A stretch of 64,000 nt of DNA from Caprimulgus europaeus (Eukaryota; Chordata; Aves; Caprimulgiformes; Caprimulgidae). The translations under genes and the position numbers were made by a program. Below, piece by piece: positions 51,201 to 61,958 of the stretch. Positions within the stretch are counted from its first letter, which is position 1, and each line of letters starts with the position of its first letter. The notes under the pieces are model-generated. The model saw nothing but the letters and a program-made list of their open reading frames with translations. It ran no database searches and had not been told where the DNA came from. The stretch is taken from assembly GCA_907165065.1 (NCBI GenBank), contig OU015528.1, positions 39,547,515 to 39,611,514 of the forward strand, written 5' to 3'.

Positions 51201-54200
51201 ATCACCGGAACTGCATGTATGTAAATTTAGAAATCCTTGTTATTTTTATGTTCTCCCATTGTCTTACCATTACACCTCAAAAATATGCATCTTTAGATGT
51301 AAACTAAGGGTCTGGTAGGTATACTCATCATAACGTGGCACATACACATGCAGACTCTGATCTGGAAATACTTGAACACAAAATAACTTTAAGCATATGA
51401 GTTCGTTTCCCTGAACTCAAGAGGGACTGAAGTGAAACCATAGTGCAAAGAGTTGCAAATGTGCTCACACTCCTGTAAATCTCAGATTTCTGGGTTTTAA
51501 GGACAAACTTTAGTGCAGTCATAGTCCTTGTTAAATCCTGATACTGCATGAAGTATCAGGCATTTCAATTTTAAAAGTTAATTACAAAAACACCACATGA
51601 AGTTATTATCTTTTGAGTACAACTGAGTTTAGCAAAAATCATGCCTGCAAAGCACTCAAAAAAACCACAAGAGTAAGGCAGTTCTTGAATATTCCTTTAT
51701 CTTAATAGGCTTTTTTGTCAAACGCAGTAACAAGGAATTAACATAAAATGCCCCATTACTCCAGAGTAATGACTATATATCACAGTATTTGCATATGTAC
51801 TTAGGAAGAACAGCTAATTTCTGAATGGCTCACTGGTTATTCGGTAAGAATTTAAGAGGTGCTAAAGTGTTAAATAGGTTAGGACTTCTGAAAAAACAGT
51901 TGGTTTATCTTTATGAAGAATTTTATACTTAGATCTAGCAAAACAACAAAAAAAAATGTTTTCTGTTAAATATTATGGGTTAACTCTTATAAAATATTAT
52001 TCTTTCCTTCATAGATTTAGGTAATGTTAAAGCAGCTTATATGTTGCTTATTTTATATCCCTTCTGTATCCCTCCACAGGTATTGAAACAACATCCATAT
52101 TTGTGCATAACATATCAAGTTCCTTGTAGCTGTCCTGAAGATTTTCAGAAACTTAACTTTCACAATTTATGCTGATGTTCTGTCTCAAAGACAGACAAAT
52201 TGCTAAAAGATCACCAGAGCTACACGAACAGGCCATACCTCAAGGAACATTGTGCACTTAAAAAAAACCCACCTAGACATCTTGTTCAAGAACCTTTCCA
52301 CATTCAAGAGAAAAAATATGTTCCTCTAGAGAGTAACTGTAATGAAATTTAACATAATAAACATTTCAAAATCTAAGATTTCATTTGACCTACTTAGGAA
52401 TAATTTGTAGTGATTTGCAATGTATTCTCATTCTTTCCTTTTCCTTTGTTTCCCTGATCTGTGACAGAGACTGTAATAGAAAGTATTCTAGAAGCGATCA
52501 GAAGGACTGATCATATAGAAACTTTTAACAGAAATCCTCCATTAAAATTTAAGTTATAGTATGTTCCTGCTCTTGTAGCATTCAGGAAAAGGTTTTACTT
52601 GCAGATACTAATGTGCATGTGCATGGAAGTACAATCTGGAATACAGTGATTTACTGCTCTGAAAAGGTCAGCGCTGAAAACTTTCATGTTTACAAACAAG
52701 ACTTCACACTCTCAAAAAGATTTTTAGCTTACTGCTCTAGCGAGAAAATAAAGTTTGTGCAACTTACCAGTAAGAATTTCTTTCCTGACTTTAAAGGTAT
52801 CAACAATGGGTGTGATGATGCCTTCAATGGTTCCAAACATACTTCCAAGTCCCAAATTTACCAACATGAGGAAGAACATGACTGACCAGAAGGGAGAAGC
52901 AGGGAAGTGGGTCATTGCTTCTGTAAAGGCAATAAAAGCTAAACCAGTTCCTTGAACTGCCTGTCAGTGAGAAAAATATCCACGTTATTATTCATGGACA
53001 GTATTTTTTTCTTGTGTGACAGTCTGACTTTATGTACAGGAAGTGACATTGATAAAATCCTGAAGTTAGAGTGGAAGCTGCTATCCAGTACATGATTCTT
53101 TCAAACTTGCAAACTTAATACTATTTACTGAAATACTAGATTCAACTGAGAATCTGTAAGTTGACTGATATCAACAAGACACTTCTTCCTCTCTTTCCTT
53201 GACAATTTTGCAGGAGAGCTATTACACAGTACTGCTACAAAATACACTGTGTCCTCTCCAGTAAGTATATTAAGGACTTAATTTCTATACCTATTTGTTT
53301 CAAATTTAAATGGCAGGAATAGTATAGAAACTTTTAATGTCTAAGTCACCGATTTGACATTTTAGCTTTGGCTACTGGTGCAACTACATACAGTTCGGGG
53401 TTTAAAACTGGAAGTCCCTCTGAAAAAGCCAGAAAAATCTCTTTTATCTTACAGATTTGATTTACTGTAAAGATTTCAAAACAGGATTATATCCATTAGG
53501 CAATTATATAATAAGAATAACTTTTTTACTTTCTAGTGAAGTAGTATTTCCACTACTTAATAATTTTTAATAATTATATCTTAACGTTAGAAGACATCAG
53601 TTTGAGATGTTGAATAGGTACACCTCTGTTTAGTCTTTGTAAAAATCCTCATACTCAACTCTTCTAAAAAATCACTGTTAAAATTTCCTGAGGAGAGTAA
53701 TATAGTAATCAGAATATATTATAAATCAGTTAAGATTACATGAAGACATTGGACCCAAAAGTCCTCAGGTGAGCTGCAGCGAACCATATTTTCATATGGA
53801 CCAGTATAGGTGTGCTGCTCATAGGTACACTGTACTGATACTCTGTGTAAGTATCCTTGACAGTTTACTTCAGGCTTACAAGTATTAATCCATTCACAAT
53901 CTCTGTATTTCAGACTTACTAATTACTCTCACCTTGTCAAGTTCATCTTCAATTTGACAAGATTTCAAACCAAGAGAATCAAACTCTTCTTCTTTAACTT
54001 TCTGAATAATGTCATAAACTAAATTGTAATCTTCTGCTGTAATGCTTGAGAAATTGATATGATGTGGGATCATATCCTGGCTCAGATTACCTATTTTCAA
54101 AAGTTTTAAAACCTTCTCTGAATTTCTGTAAAACACAATAAAACAGAGAAATTAAACTTGATGATCTGTATTAATCCATAAATGAAATATACCATAAAAA

Positions 54201-57200
54201 TAATATGAAAAATAAATAGATATTCATACTGGATAACACATTTTTCATTTATGATATTGGCTTTGAAGCCCAGAACTGCAAACACCACCAAAGTTGCCAG
54301 CACAGAAGTGAAAAAATTGATGAAGGACACCAGTACAGCATCAAAATGGCAGTTGTTGTCTCTCTTGTTGTAGCTTGAAAAGGCAATGACTCCACCAAAT
54401 CCAAGCCCTAAGGCAAAGAACACCTGAGTAGCAGCTTCTCTCCAGACCTTGGGCTCCAGCATTATTTCAAGCTGTTTGAAATTAGATATAATATATGTCA
54501 GCTATAAAATGCATTTCTACTATATGAAAAGACAACAGAAATAAAAAATAAAAAAACAGGAAGACAACCTACATCATAAAATGCTAATACCCTGGTACAA
54601 ATGTATTTTCATTATGACAAAATGAAAAATATTTTCATTATGACAAATGACACCTTAAGTTGAGCAAATTTATGGGACAGAATTTCTACTTATTTTATAT
54701 GATATTACCTTTAAAGGGAAACACGCTATACAGTATGTTCCCAACAATGAGACACTACTGGAGCTATATGATAATAGCAGCCACTGATACTGAGAAATAA
54801 GAGAGAATATTCATCTTTGGTGGGGTTGTTTGGGGGTTTTTTGCCTTTTTTTTTAACAGGATATGTATTGACAGTTGTTAAAATTAAGATATATTTTGGG
54901 ATTATCAGTCCTCTTATAAATGCAGTAAGTATGTTGAAAGTGGCTTTGTAGTTACTTTAAAAAAAAAAAAAGTTACCATAAGATACACATGCTTATATGG
55001 AATTCTATTACATGCAAATATGTAAAGCAAATGCAGCAAATAAAATAAACATTGGCCACCACAATCTGCATAGTCCATGAGTCAAATCTCCCTTTTACTC
55101 AGATGCTTTGAATTTACCCTAAGTTAAACAGGTCATACATTTGAGGGGCAACTAAGTCTTTTATCAAAAAACTGAACTGTATTGCTCAGATGACCATACT
55201 TCAACAAATATCTTTGTTACAAAGTTATGAGTCATCATCTGTCTATTTCAGATGCTTCTAGATACTGAATCATAAAAGAGAAGTACATGTGAGATTTAAA
55301 TACTAGATTTTTTTCAACTTGATACAGGGCCTCCATTCATTTAACAGTGACAGTCCTTACATCTGCACATGTGATTTTCTTTTTAAACCCCAGGCTTATT
55401 GAAAATAGTAAAACTAGAAACCAACAACATAGATGCCAGCATCATTGACTGTCTTATTCTGAGGAACAAAGAAATCCTCTATTTTTATAACAATATTTTG
55501 AAAAATTTTCCTGTTTCCCATAAAAGAATATTTATTAAAGACAGGTAGAAGATATCTTATTTATTCATTTACATATGGCTAAAACACAAAATATTTGGGG
55601 GGGGAGGGGGGGGAAAAAAGGTTTTTATGTTAATAAACTTATTCCTGACTTTTTTTTTTGTTATAATTACAATACACAAGTAGCTATTGCAGGTAGTTGA
55701 TTTTGCCTGTATAACAGTCATGCTAGATCTGTTCCACTAGAGGGACCTCGAGGAATAGTTTTAATTTTACCAAAGCTGTAAATGGTTTAAATATTAAAAA
55801 AAAAAAATCTCACTTTCTGCAATATATCATTTGGTCTCATCAAAGGTGGTACGTACTCAGATATACATTGCCTAGCATTTCAAAATAAACTTGCCATTGA
55901 TTCTTGACATTTATGCTATTATATTTTCTGTGAAATTTTAGGATCTCTGTATTGAAGCTTCATGCAGTCCCACAGTTTCATTGCAGTACTTGACTTTAAA
56001 GTGGGCTTTGCCTATACATTTCTTTAGGTTTTTCATTAAGGTTATTATTTAGAATTTCTGCTTTGTTCATCAGCCATACCAAACAGAGAAATTCTCCCTT
56101 TCTTCATTATCCCTGTGCTCTCACACTTGCACCAATGTTTGCTACTCCTCTGCCGTGCTGACATAGCTCTTCTGTGGGAATGTGTTGTGACCGTCTGTGA
56201 TCAAAATGTGATCATCTGCTGAACTAATTGAGGCTGAAAAGATGTTTCCCCCTCCCCTCTCATGCCTACTACCTGGATTATTTTCAACCTAGATCAGTTT
56301 AGCAGTCCTTTTAACAGTCTGCCTGCCCAAATAAACTGTTAGCACAACTGAGTGAATGGAAACAAGAACAGGTGGGGGAGTCTGAATCCTTCAGGTAGTT
56401 TCATACAAATCTACAGTCCAAATTAAATGCTCAAGTACAGGAACAAATCAGAGAATATAATGAAAATACTTCTGAAGGTTTATATTCATATATACTGTAA
56501 GTGACATACAGGCCACCTAACCTCAAATTTAATTTTGAAATACAGAACTGGAAACCAGTAGACAAAATTAAAAACAATTTTTCTTTCAAGATTGTTTATC
56601 TGAACACTTGAAACAACTGTATAACTAATTTAAAATGTAACTATAAAGTAAGCATCAGCCGCAACTTATTTTAAGTCTAACTAATGCAAGATGAAACAGT
56701 GAAGAGTGAAGAGGTGTTGGTATTCAAGCAGAATTTCAGCGTTTACTTTCCCTCAGTTTCTAGTGGTACTTCTCCAGTTAAAGAAACTATTAACACTGTG
56801 GTTGAGAAATCAAATTACAACTTCAAGAGGTCTGTATTCCATCTCTGCTATAGACTTCCACTCCATCAGCAAGCATTACATTTCTCAGATTTCCCAAGTT
56901 TGCCTGAGTAGCCTGCAAGCTTCTGCACAACCAAGACTCCATGACAGCAAGCGAAGCAGAGCACAACTGTGTATCACAATGCAAAAAATAACAATGTGAA
57001 AGCTAACAAAGGTCATTTTTTATAGGATGAGAGTTCTCCACAGACTCGAAACACCTGGAATCAAAGCAACTGACAATACCCTGTCATCTGGCATTATCCA
57101 CTATGTGCATTGATTTTGATCATCTTATTATTTGGCCTTCATTTTTGAAACATCAGTTCTATTCTGCTCAACTATACAATGAAATGGATTTCTTTTAAAG

Positions 57201-60200
57201 TTCACTTCATAATACAATATGAAGCCCACAATTACGTACTCCTGAATATGGCTCTGACTACTCAAGTATGTTGTTCCTATAATATAGATAGTCACAAGCA
57301 TTTTAGATGGGTGTGGGTAGATTTTAGATCTTCAGGTTAAGCAGTGACTTATAACACCCCTTCTCACCTCCGTAGTTATAAAAACAAAAGGTCTGTAAAC
57401 ACATTCCTGGTAAAAGTGTTGACAGTAAAAAAATGTATGCTTAGACCTGATGCTATTTTGGCATGATAACCATAAGAACCATGGTAAGGAAGGCCGAGTG
57501 GTGAGTACTTACACTAATACTAAAGATAGGTCTTCTATACTTTGAGCTACTATGCAAACAGCATTAATTTATTTCTAAAAAGGAACAAATTTGTCCTCTT
57601 TCAAAAGTGATTATGTTAAGTTAATTATGCAAATGCATGACAGCATTCCAGGTAAGACTTTTCACTGTGACATTCCAGAACATCCCAGAACTAGGCATTT
57701 CAACCCTAGAATTGCAAGTTTTAAGATTCACTTCTCTACTCAGTGTTTGGAGCTTTCTAAACATCCTGTAAATAGCACTTTCAGTTGCTTAGCTTTCTAA
57801 AGGCATCTAACTCTGGGAACCTTCACCTGCAGGAGGTAGCTCTACACACACCCTTGGAACACTTACAGCCTTTGGACCTTAGGGCTTGATATTTTACCAC
57901 TGAGGTCAACAACAATTTTGCAATTTAACCAAACAGAAATGTGGCCAAATGTTCTATGAAGACAATAAGCTTAAATGAGAGCATTCATAAATGGTCAAAC
58001 CGCTACTGACACTTTAAAAACACTGCAAACAGAAATTAAGCACATACCTTGGGTGTGAACATGTGACGAATTCCATCCACTGACCCATTAAGAAGCAGTC
58101 CTCTGATCAGAAAGCATAAAAGTACCACATAAGGAAAAAGGGAACTAAAATACATGATCTGAAAAACATTAAGAAAAAATTTAACCTGACATCCGTGAAC
58201 TTCATTTTCAATAGCTTCATTGACTACTCAGTATCTTTTGGACATATGACAGAATTGATAATCATATGCTCTAAGAAATACACAGAACACTTCCCATTAC
58301 CCTTGTCTCTGCAGAATAAAGCAAAATCACATGACTGTAAAATAAATTCTGTACTGTATTAAAACCATACGGTTGCCATTGTGTGGAATAACTGATAACA
58401 AACTGCTGGGCTTCTAGGGAAATTCAGTGTGAATTCAATGAGATAAAAACAAGAAGAACAGTAGACTGTTTCAGAAATGCTTCACTTTACCATACTAGGT
58501 ACTTGAATAAAAGTGCATTCGTAAAGATATGCAGCATGAATAGAAACCCATTCTGTCTTCAGAAGGAGAGAAGACAAGAGTCAATAGAAAGTACATAACC
58601 AATGGATTCTAATCACTAAGTAATGCTTATTGCAAAAAAAAAAAAAAAAAAAAATTAATCACATATGATCTTTCATTCTCCATCACTGAAAAGCAAATGT
58701 ATTCTGTCATTAAAGTTTCATAAAATGATTCTCTTGCTAAACTTACAGTTGTTTCTTTAACCAAAATATACTAAAGAGGTCAGAGAAATTTCCACCTCAG
58801 TGACAAACTTTTTAATAGCACATAATTTTTCAATTGGAACATATTATTTTTAACCTGAAAATCCCACTGAGATCAACAGAGCTAGTAAATCATTCACTAG
58901 CTAATCCAGCTGGCTGCATGGGAAGGAAAGAAGACAAGGTGACCTATTGAATTGCAAAAGGATGGTTAGTCATTAGGCAAAAGAAACAATCCAGAATCCT
59001 GAGGAGCAGCTGTGTTAATAACAGAAACATGGATAGCAATGACAGTAAAAATAAAAACAAAAATGGCAAGGCATTTTGAGGACTTGGGTGCACTGTAGTC
59101 ATACTGTGAGTACACATGGAAATCTAATTCCTTAGACACTCAGAAACACACAGACTTATACCGCACAATAAAGCTGAGGTACAGATACTTGCAACAGTTA
59201 CGCTGACAAGAACAGAAATTATTCTTCTTCAGGTCTCAATTCCCACTAAATTACTACAATTTTAATGCTTAACTACTAACATTCTTCTGCTTGAGATTAT
59301 ACAAATACTGGGGCGAGCCACAGCTTCTAACCTGCTCCTTCAGATTTCATGAGACTAAACAGAGGGTGTAGTTACAAAAATGTCATTACCTGTTTCAAAG
59401 TAAAACACTGTCATTTAGGTAAACTCATTGAGGTACTCACTTTGCCTGAAGACTGAATGCCTTTGATCATGGCTAGGCATACCATCACCCAGGCAGCCAG
59501 CAAGCAGATAGTCATCTTCCAATTTAAACCCCCGCTCTCTGACAGAGAGCTAGAAATATTCAGTGCTTCTCTGTACCAGTAATAAGTGGTTGCAGAACTT
59601 TTTTCACACTCTGGCTCCACAACTGTCAAGAGATGTTAGCAAATAAAGAACGGATTCAGGACAGAAGCATTTTCCCAACACTTCCTGACAACATTCTACC
59701 AATTCTGAGTATTTGAATTGTGCTGTCACCATTTACTGAGATACTAAACTTGCAAAGAGACTTAAGACATTGTCTAAAAGAGAAAGTGACTGCTATTGGT
59801 GAAAGGTTCTGGGTATATCCTTTTGGCGAAAATGCATTCCTCTGCATATCATCAATCCAAGACCTTGGCAGAATTTATTTTTCATTTAAGCACTAAATAG
59901 TAGGCAGGCCTAGATGTAGGCATACATTCCATTTATCACACTTACGTGTAATTCTAGTGTAATTATGCTTTACTTGCATTACTGAACAGTTTAAGAAATT
60001 GTGTGTATCTAGACATACAACACATATTAAGTATTTTCTTAGAATTCTTTCTTTTTTTATAAATTATTTGTATCTGATAATCAATCATATCTATAAGCTA
60101 GGTCCTGAGTCAAGGTTCATTAATGAAAAAAAAAAAAAAAAAAAAGACTAATTTTAAGAAACCTAACATAGGAGTCAGATCTTCACTGAAATAAACTGCC

Positions 60201-61958
60201 AAAAATGATGTTATCAAATATAACACTTTTCTGTGTCTAAGTTTAGTTCATATGACCTCTGCTTAGGTTAGGTTGCCACTATATCTTAATGTTTAGGTAG
60301 TATAAGAGTACATAAAAAGAAAAACACTGTGGCTTGATTAACGGACAATAGCTTGTGAAATACAGTCAATTTGACTGTATGCCAACATATACATCTACTG
60401 ATTATTTCAAACAACTGAAGGAAGCAACTCCAGCAAAGACACTATAAAAATGTTGTACCACTTTTCAAATGAGTCTGGTTAGGTTCTTTATTAAAGGGGT
60501 AAAAAAAAAAAAAAAATCACAGAAAGCTAACTATAGAAAATTTAAGATCCAAAATAAAAAGAAATGAAAAATAAATTCATATTTCATGAGCAAGAATAAT
60601 GCAAAGTGTGTAACTATTACAAGATAATCAAAACCTAGACATAAGGAACTTTTACTTCTGTTGTATAATACATCCATTTGAGACCATCTCATTATAGCAA
60701 CAAACCAATGACCAACTATCTAATTTTTATTAGTTTAAAAGCAAACAATTATTTTCTCATCCAGATTTCATTAATGCTTACAATTTTCTGCTTTGTTAAT
60801 AATGCAACATTTTTTGCTTTGTCACCAAGGAGTATCCTACTAATTGAAATGTAGACATATCCTTCTTCCACCTTTGTTTTTCAACAAGAAAGCACAAAAG
60901 CCAGTATCAAAATCAAAAAAAAGTAATCACAAATTCTTTTTTCTTCAACACATTAAACAGCACTCTCCTAATTTCATTACTCTTTAAAATGCTGTTGACA
61001 GTGATGTTACTCTGCAAATACAGCATATTTATCATTGATTAGGTTTCTTTGTTGTATTTTTTCCAAGTATCATAGTGTGACATCTTATTAAGATGCAAAA
61101 TCAGCTTTGTATACCATAGTTTTCCACACATCTCTTTCTCAATTTTATTTTCTCCCTTTTATTTGAAAATCTCAAATTTTATATATTTTCTCTGATTTTT
61201 AATAACATTAACATAGACTTACAGGTATGAGATGTATTTTTAACTAAAGGACACTGGTCCCATGGCAACGGATGCTGAAAAGACTGGGAAAAGTAAAACA
61301 GACTCCATCCAATAATAACATTGTAGTACAGGGCCACAAAGAAACATACCTATAAGAAAAGAAACATACCAAAAAAGTTAACTATATTAAAATATAAAAA
61401 AATCCCTACTGAACAACTGCGTATTTCTGCACATCTGCAACTGAACCTAATTTTAACTAAAATAAGTCAGAATAAGAACTGAATGGATTGCCCCTTTAAA
61501 GCACCTGACATTTTCTAAATTTTCACTTTTCTCTGTATTTACCATGTAACACCTCTCTTTTTACAGGCTTTTTTCCTACAGAAGACTACTTTTCAAAAGA
61601 ACCACAAAACACAAGTTGACTAGTTTTACAGATATATCTGTTTTTATTTTTTTAAATGTACTAATCTAAATTTTAAGATCTTCCAAAACATTGTCAACTG
61701 ACTTGATACCCAGCTACGAATCAGTGGACTTCTCCTGCAGCAAAACAGTAAGTCTAAATCGTACAGATTGAAAGCAAACCACACAATGTTAAAAACTTAC
61801 TACGCAGCTTGCAAATCCAATTCCTCCAAGTTTGGGGCTGATATAATTCCACACACCAATACTCCCTCGGCGGATCCTCTGCCCCACAGCAAGCTCCAAG
61901 AAAAAGAGTGGAATCCCTATTATCAGGAGCAAGATTAAGTATGGCACAAGATAGGCAC
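44857..61958 (-). CDS. SLC6A15: SLC6A15, sodium-dependent neutral amino acid transporter B0AT2 (3' ten coding exons, partial)
   Basis: Plasma-membrane symporter that uses the Na+ gradient to bring branched-chain amino acids, proline and methionine into neurons (family knowledge). Exons on the minus strand: 61801-61958, 61223-61349, 59441-59622, 58048-58158, 54230-54471, 53933-54125, 52768-52960, 49931-50090, 46594-46756, 44857-45228. They total 1901 nt: 2 leftover bases, 632 codons and TAA. Every junction is GT-AG and every phase joins. The product runs from TM2 to TM12 of the LeuT fold, with a large extracellular loop 4. The tail motifs [21 protein letters not shown] and terminal PESDL distinguish SLC6A15 from its paralogue SLC6A17. 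The human protein is about 730 residues, so about 95-100 N-terminal residues (tail and TM1, with the NVWRFPY region) lie upstream of 64000. No stop or frameshift is seen, so the gene looks functional. Confidence 0.97.
45229..46593 (-). other. SLC6A15: SLC6A15 intron between TM11 and terminal exons
   Basis: 1.37-kb intron, donor gtacgt and acceptor gggttgttcag. Unique sequence without a recognised repeat. Open frames at 45346-45687 and 45719-45943 (minus) show no domain. Confidence 0.9.
46594..46756 (-). CDS. SLC6A15: SLC6A15 exon encoding TM11
   Basis: 163 nt. Starts [20 protein letters not shown], followed by [20 protein letters not shown] (TM11) and [14 protein letters not shown]. The DMLG and MWKY motifs are standard for the family. 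Acceptor tcttcacag; donor gtacgt after ATG. The Met at the exon edge stands where human SLC6A15, as I recall it, has Lys. Confidence 0.95.
46757..49930 (-). other. SLC6A15: SLC6A15 intron between TM9/TM10 and TM11 exons, containing a CR1
   Basis: 3.2-kb intron, donor gtaagt and acceptor tcttcacag. It contains the CR1 fragment at 47723-48305, inserted in the same orientation as the gene. Antisense open frame 47244-47657 (137 codons) is the longest non-CR1 frame in the window but shows no recognisable domain, and its length is compatible with chance in 64 kb. Confidence 0.9.
47723..48305 (-). mobile_element. CR1 LINE fragment in an SLC6A15 intron
   Basis: Begins aaagaatcatagaatggttt and continues ggttggaagggaccttaaag, the same subfamily as the 405-2760 copy. 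The minus strand encodes [20 protein letters not shown], then [20 protein letters not shown] and [14 protein letters not shown], with frameshifts. 5'-truncated at about 48305. It lies between the TM9/10 and TM11 exons in the gene's own orientation. Confidence 0.92.
49931..50090 (-). CDS. SLC6A15: SLC6A15 exon encoding TM9 and TM10
   Basis: 160 nt. After G from the previous exon it reads [35 protein letters not shown] and [19 protein letters not shown], with the last Lys codon split AA|A. TM9, the DDYSAT gate region and TM10 are all recognisable. Oddity: after ENIAV the sequence is TRIYG, whereas most family members carry an aromatic or hydrophobic residue where the Arg sits. Acceptor ttttttccag; donor gtaagt. 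Confidence 0.95.
50091..52767 (-). other. SLC6A15: SLC6A15 intron between TM8 and TM9/TM10 exons
   Basis: 2.7-kb intron, donor gtaagt and acceptor ttttttccag. Unique AT-rich sequence with short A runs only. The few open frames inside (for example 51328-51549 minus) have no recognisable motif. Confidence 0.9.
52768..52960 (-). CDS. SLC6A15: SLC6A15 exon encoding EL4b and TM8
   Basis: 193 nt (64 codons plus G). Starts [20 protein letters not shown], passes through TM8 ([20 protein letters not shown]), then [11 protein letters not shown] and FKVRKEILT. The LGLGSMFGT stretch corresponds to the TM8 Na2/substrate region of the NTT fold. Acceptor ctcactgacag; donor gtaagt. Confidence 0.96.
52961..53932 (-). 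other. SLC6A15: SLC6A15 intron between EL4 and TM8 exons
   Basis: 972-nt intron, donor gtgaga and acceptor ctcactgacag. AT-rich unique sequence. No repeat or other gene seen. Confidence 0.9.
53933..54125 (-). CDS. SLC6A15: SLC6A15 exon encoding extracellular loop 4
   Basis: 193 nt. After the A completing Gln, it encodes [20 protein letters not shown], an INFSS sequon segment, [10 protein letters not shown], a KVKEEEF stretch and IEDELDK. This is the enlarged, hydrophilic EL4 insertion typical of the SLC6A15/16/17 subgroup and is the least conserved exon. NLS and NFS are possible N-glycosylation sites. Acceptor gtgttttacag; donor gtgaga. Confidence 0.95.
54126..54229 (-). other. SLC6A15: Short 104-nt SLC6A15 intron between TM6/7 and EL4 exons
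   Basis: Donor gtatga, acceptor gtgttttacag, length 104 nt. Retaining it would extend the upstream exon only a short way before a stop. Its ends are fixed by the Q/NSEK junction, whose split Gln codon (CA|A) joins correctly. Confidence 0.93.
54230..54471 (-). CDS. SLC6A15: SLC6A15 exon encoding TM6 and TM7
   Basis: 242 nt (80 codons plus two bases). Starts [20 protein letters not shown], followed by the unwound TM6 region ([15 protein letters not shown]) that contacts Na+ and substrate in this fold. Then come CHFD and TM7 ([20 protein letters not shown]), ending NEKCVI plus CA. Acceptor ttcaaacag; donor gtatga. The next exon supplies the A that completes Gln. The intron that follows is only 104 nt. 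Confidence 0.96.
54472..58047 (-). other. SLC6A15: SLC6A15 intron between TM5 and TM6/TM7 exons
   Basis: 3.6-kb intron, the largest one fully inside the window, donor gtatgt and acceptor ttcaaacag. Holds a G-rich tract of two 8-base G runs split by A (55597-55613) and an 18-bp direct repeat (tattttcattatgacaaa at 54604-54621 and 54630-54647). Short open frames around 56.7-57.0 kb and 57.6 kb have no recognisable homology. No mobile element was recognised. Confidence 0.9.
58048..58158 (-). CDS. SLC6A15: SLC6A15 exon encoding TM5
   Basis: 111 nt, exactly 37 codons in phase 0. The translation starts [20 protein letters not shown] (TM5) and ends [12 protein letters not shown]. It is too short to appear as a long open reading frame. 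It was found by the continuity of TM5 between neighbouring exons, with the acceptor tgtttttcag and donor gtatgt. Confidence 0.95.
58159..59440 (-). other. SLC6A15: SLC6A15 intron between EL2/TM4 and TM5 exons
   Basis: 1.28-kb intron, donor gtgagt and acceptor tgtttttcag. Holds a 21-base plus-strand poly-A run (58634-58654), a likely polymorphic mononucleotide tract. Nothing else was recognised. Confidence 0.9.
58634..58654 (+). repeat. Poly-A tract (21) in an SLC6A15 intron
   Basis: Twenty-one uninterrupted A residues on plus (T on the sense strand of the gene), far from the splice sites. Confidence 0.95.
59441..59622 (-). CDS. SLC6A15: SLC6A15 exon encoding extracellular loop 2 and TM4
   Basis: 182 nt (2 bases plus 60 codons). 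Contains [20 protein letters not shown], the NIS sequon, [10 protein letters not shown], then TM4 ([17 protein letters not shown]) and IQSSGK at the 3' edge. EL2 in this family bears the disulfide and glycans. Acceptor cttgacag; donor gtgagt directly after the AAA Lys codon. Confidence 0.96.
59623..61222 (-). other. SLC6A15: SLC6A15 intron between TM3 and EL2/TM4 exons
   Basis: 1.6-kb intron, donor gtaagt and acceptor cttgacag. Contains a 20-base poly-A run (60126-60145, plus strand) and another A run near 60500-60516. Otherwise unique AT-rich sequence without a recognisable mobile element. Confidence 0.9.
60126..60145 (+). repeat. Poly-A tract (20) in an SLC6A15 intron
   Basis: Twenty uninterrupted A residues on plus, within the 1.6-kb intron. 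Confidence 0.95.
61223..61349 (-). CDS. SLC6A15: SLC6A15 exon encoding TM3
   Basis: 127 nt (42 codons plus one base). The translation begins [15 protein letters not shown] and ends PLVKNTSHT. It covers TM3, which carries the conserved YYN motif lining the substrate site, and the start of extracellular loop 2. The NTS sequon is a possible N-glycosylation site. Acceptor ttcttatag; donor gtaagt. The terminal T joins TT of the next exon to make Phe. Confidence 0.95.
61350..61800 (-). other. SLC6A15: SLC6A15 intron between TM2 and TM3 exons
   Basis: 451-nt intron with donor gtaagt and acceptor ttcttatag. The interior is AT-rich and pyrimidine-rich on the sense strand. No repeat was recognised. 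Confidence 0.9.
61801..61958 (-). CDS. SLC6A15: SLC6A15 exon encoding TM2 and first intracellular loop
   Basis: 158 nt, entered in phase with one base supplied by the previous exon (completing the second Gly of GGG-type NGGG) and ending on a full codon. The translation starts [10 protein letters not shown], continues [14 protein letters not shown] (TM2) and the IL1 signature [10 protein letters not shown], and ends GGIGFASCV. Acceptor ctttcatag; donor gtaagt. The [15 protein letters not shown] stretch is hallmark NTT-family sequence. It is the most upstream exon of the gene inside the window. Confidence 0.96.
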
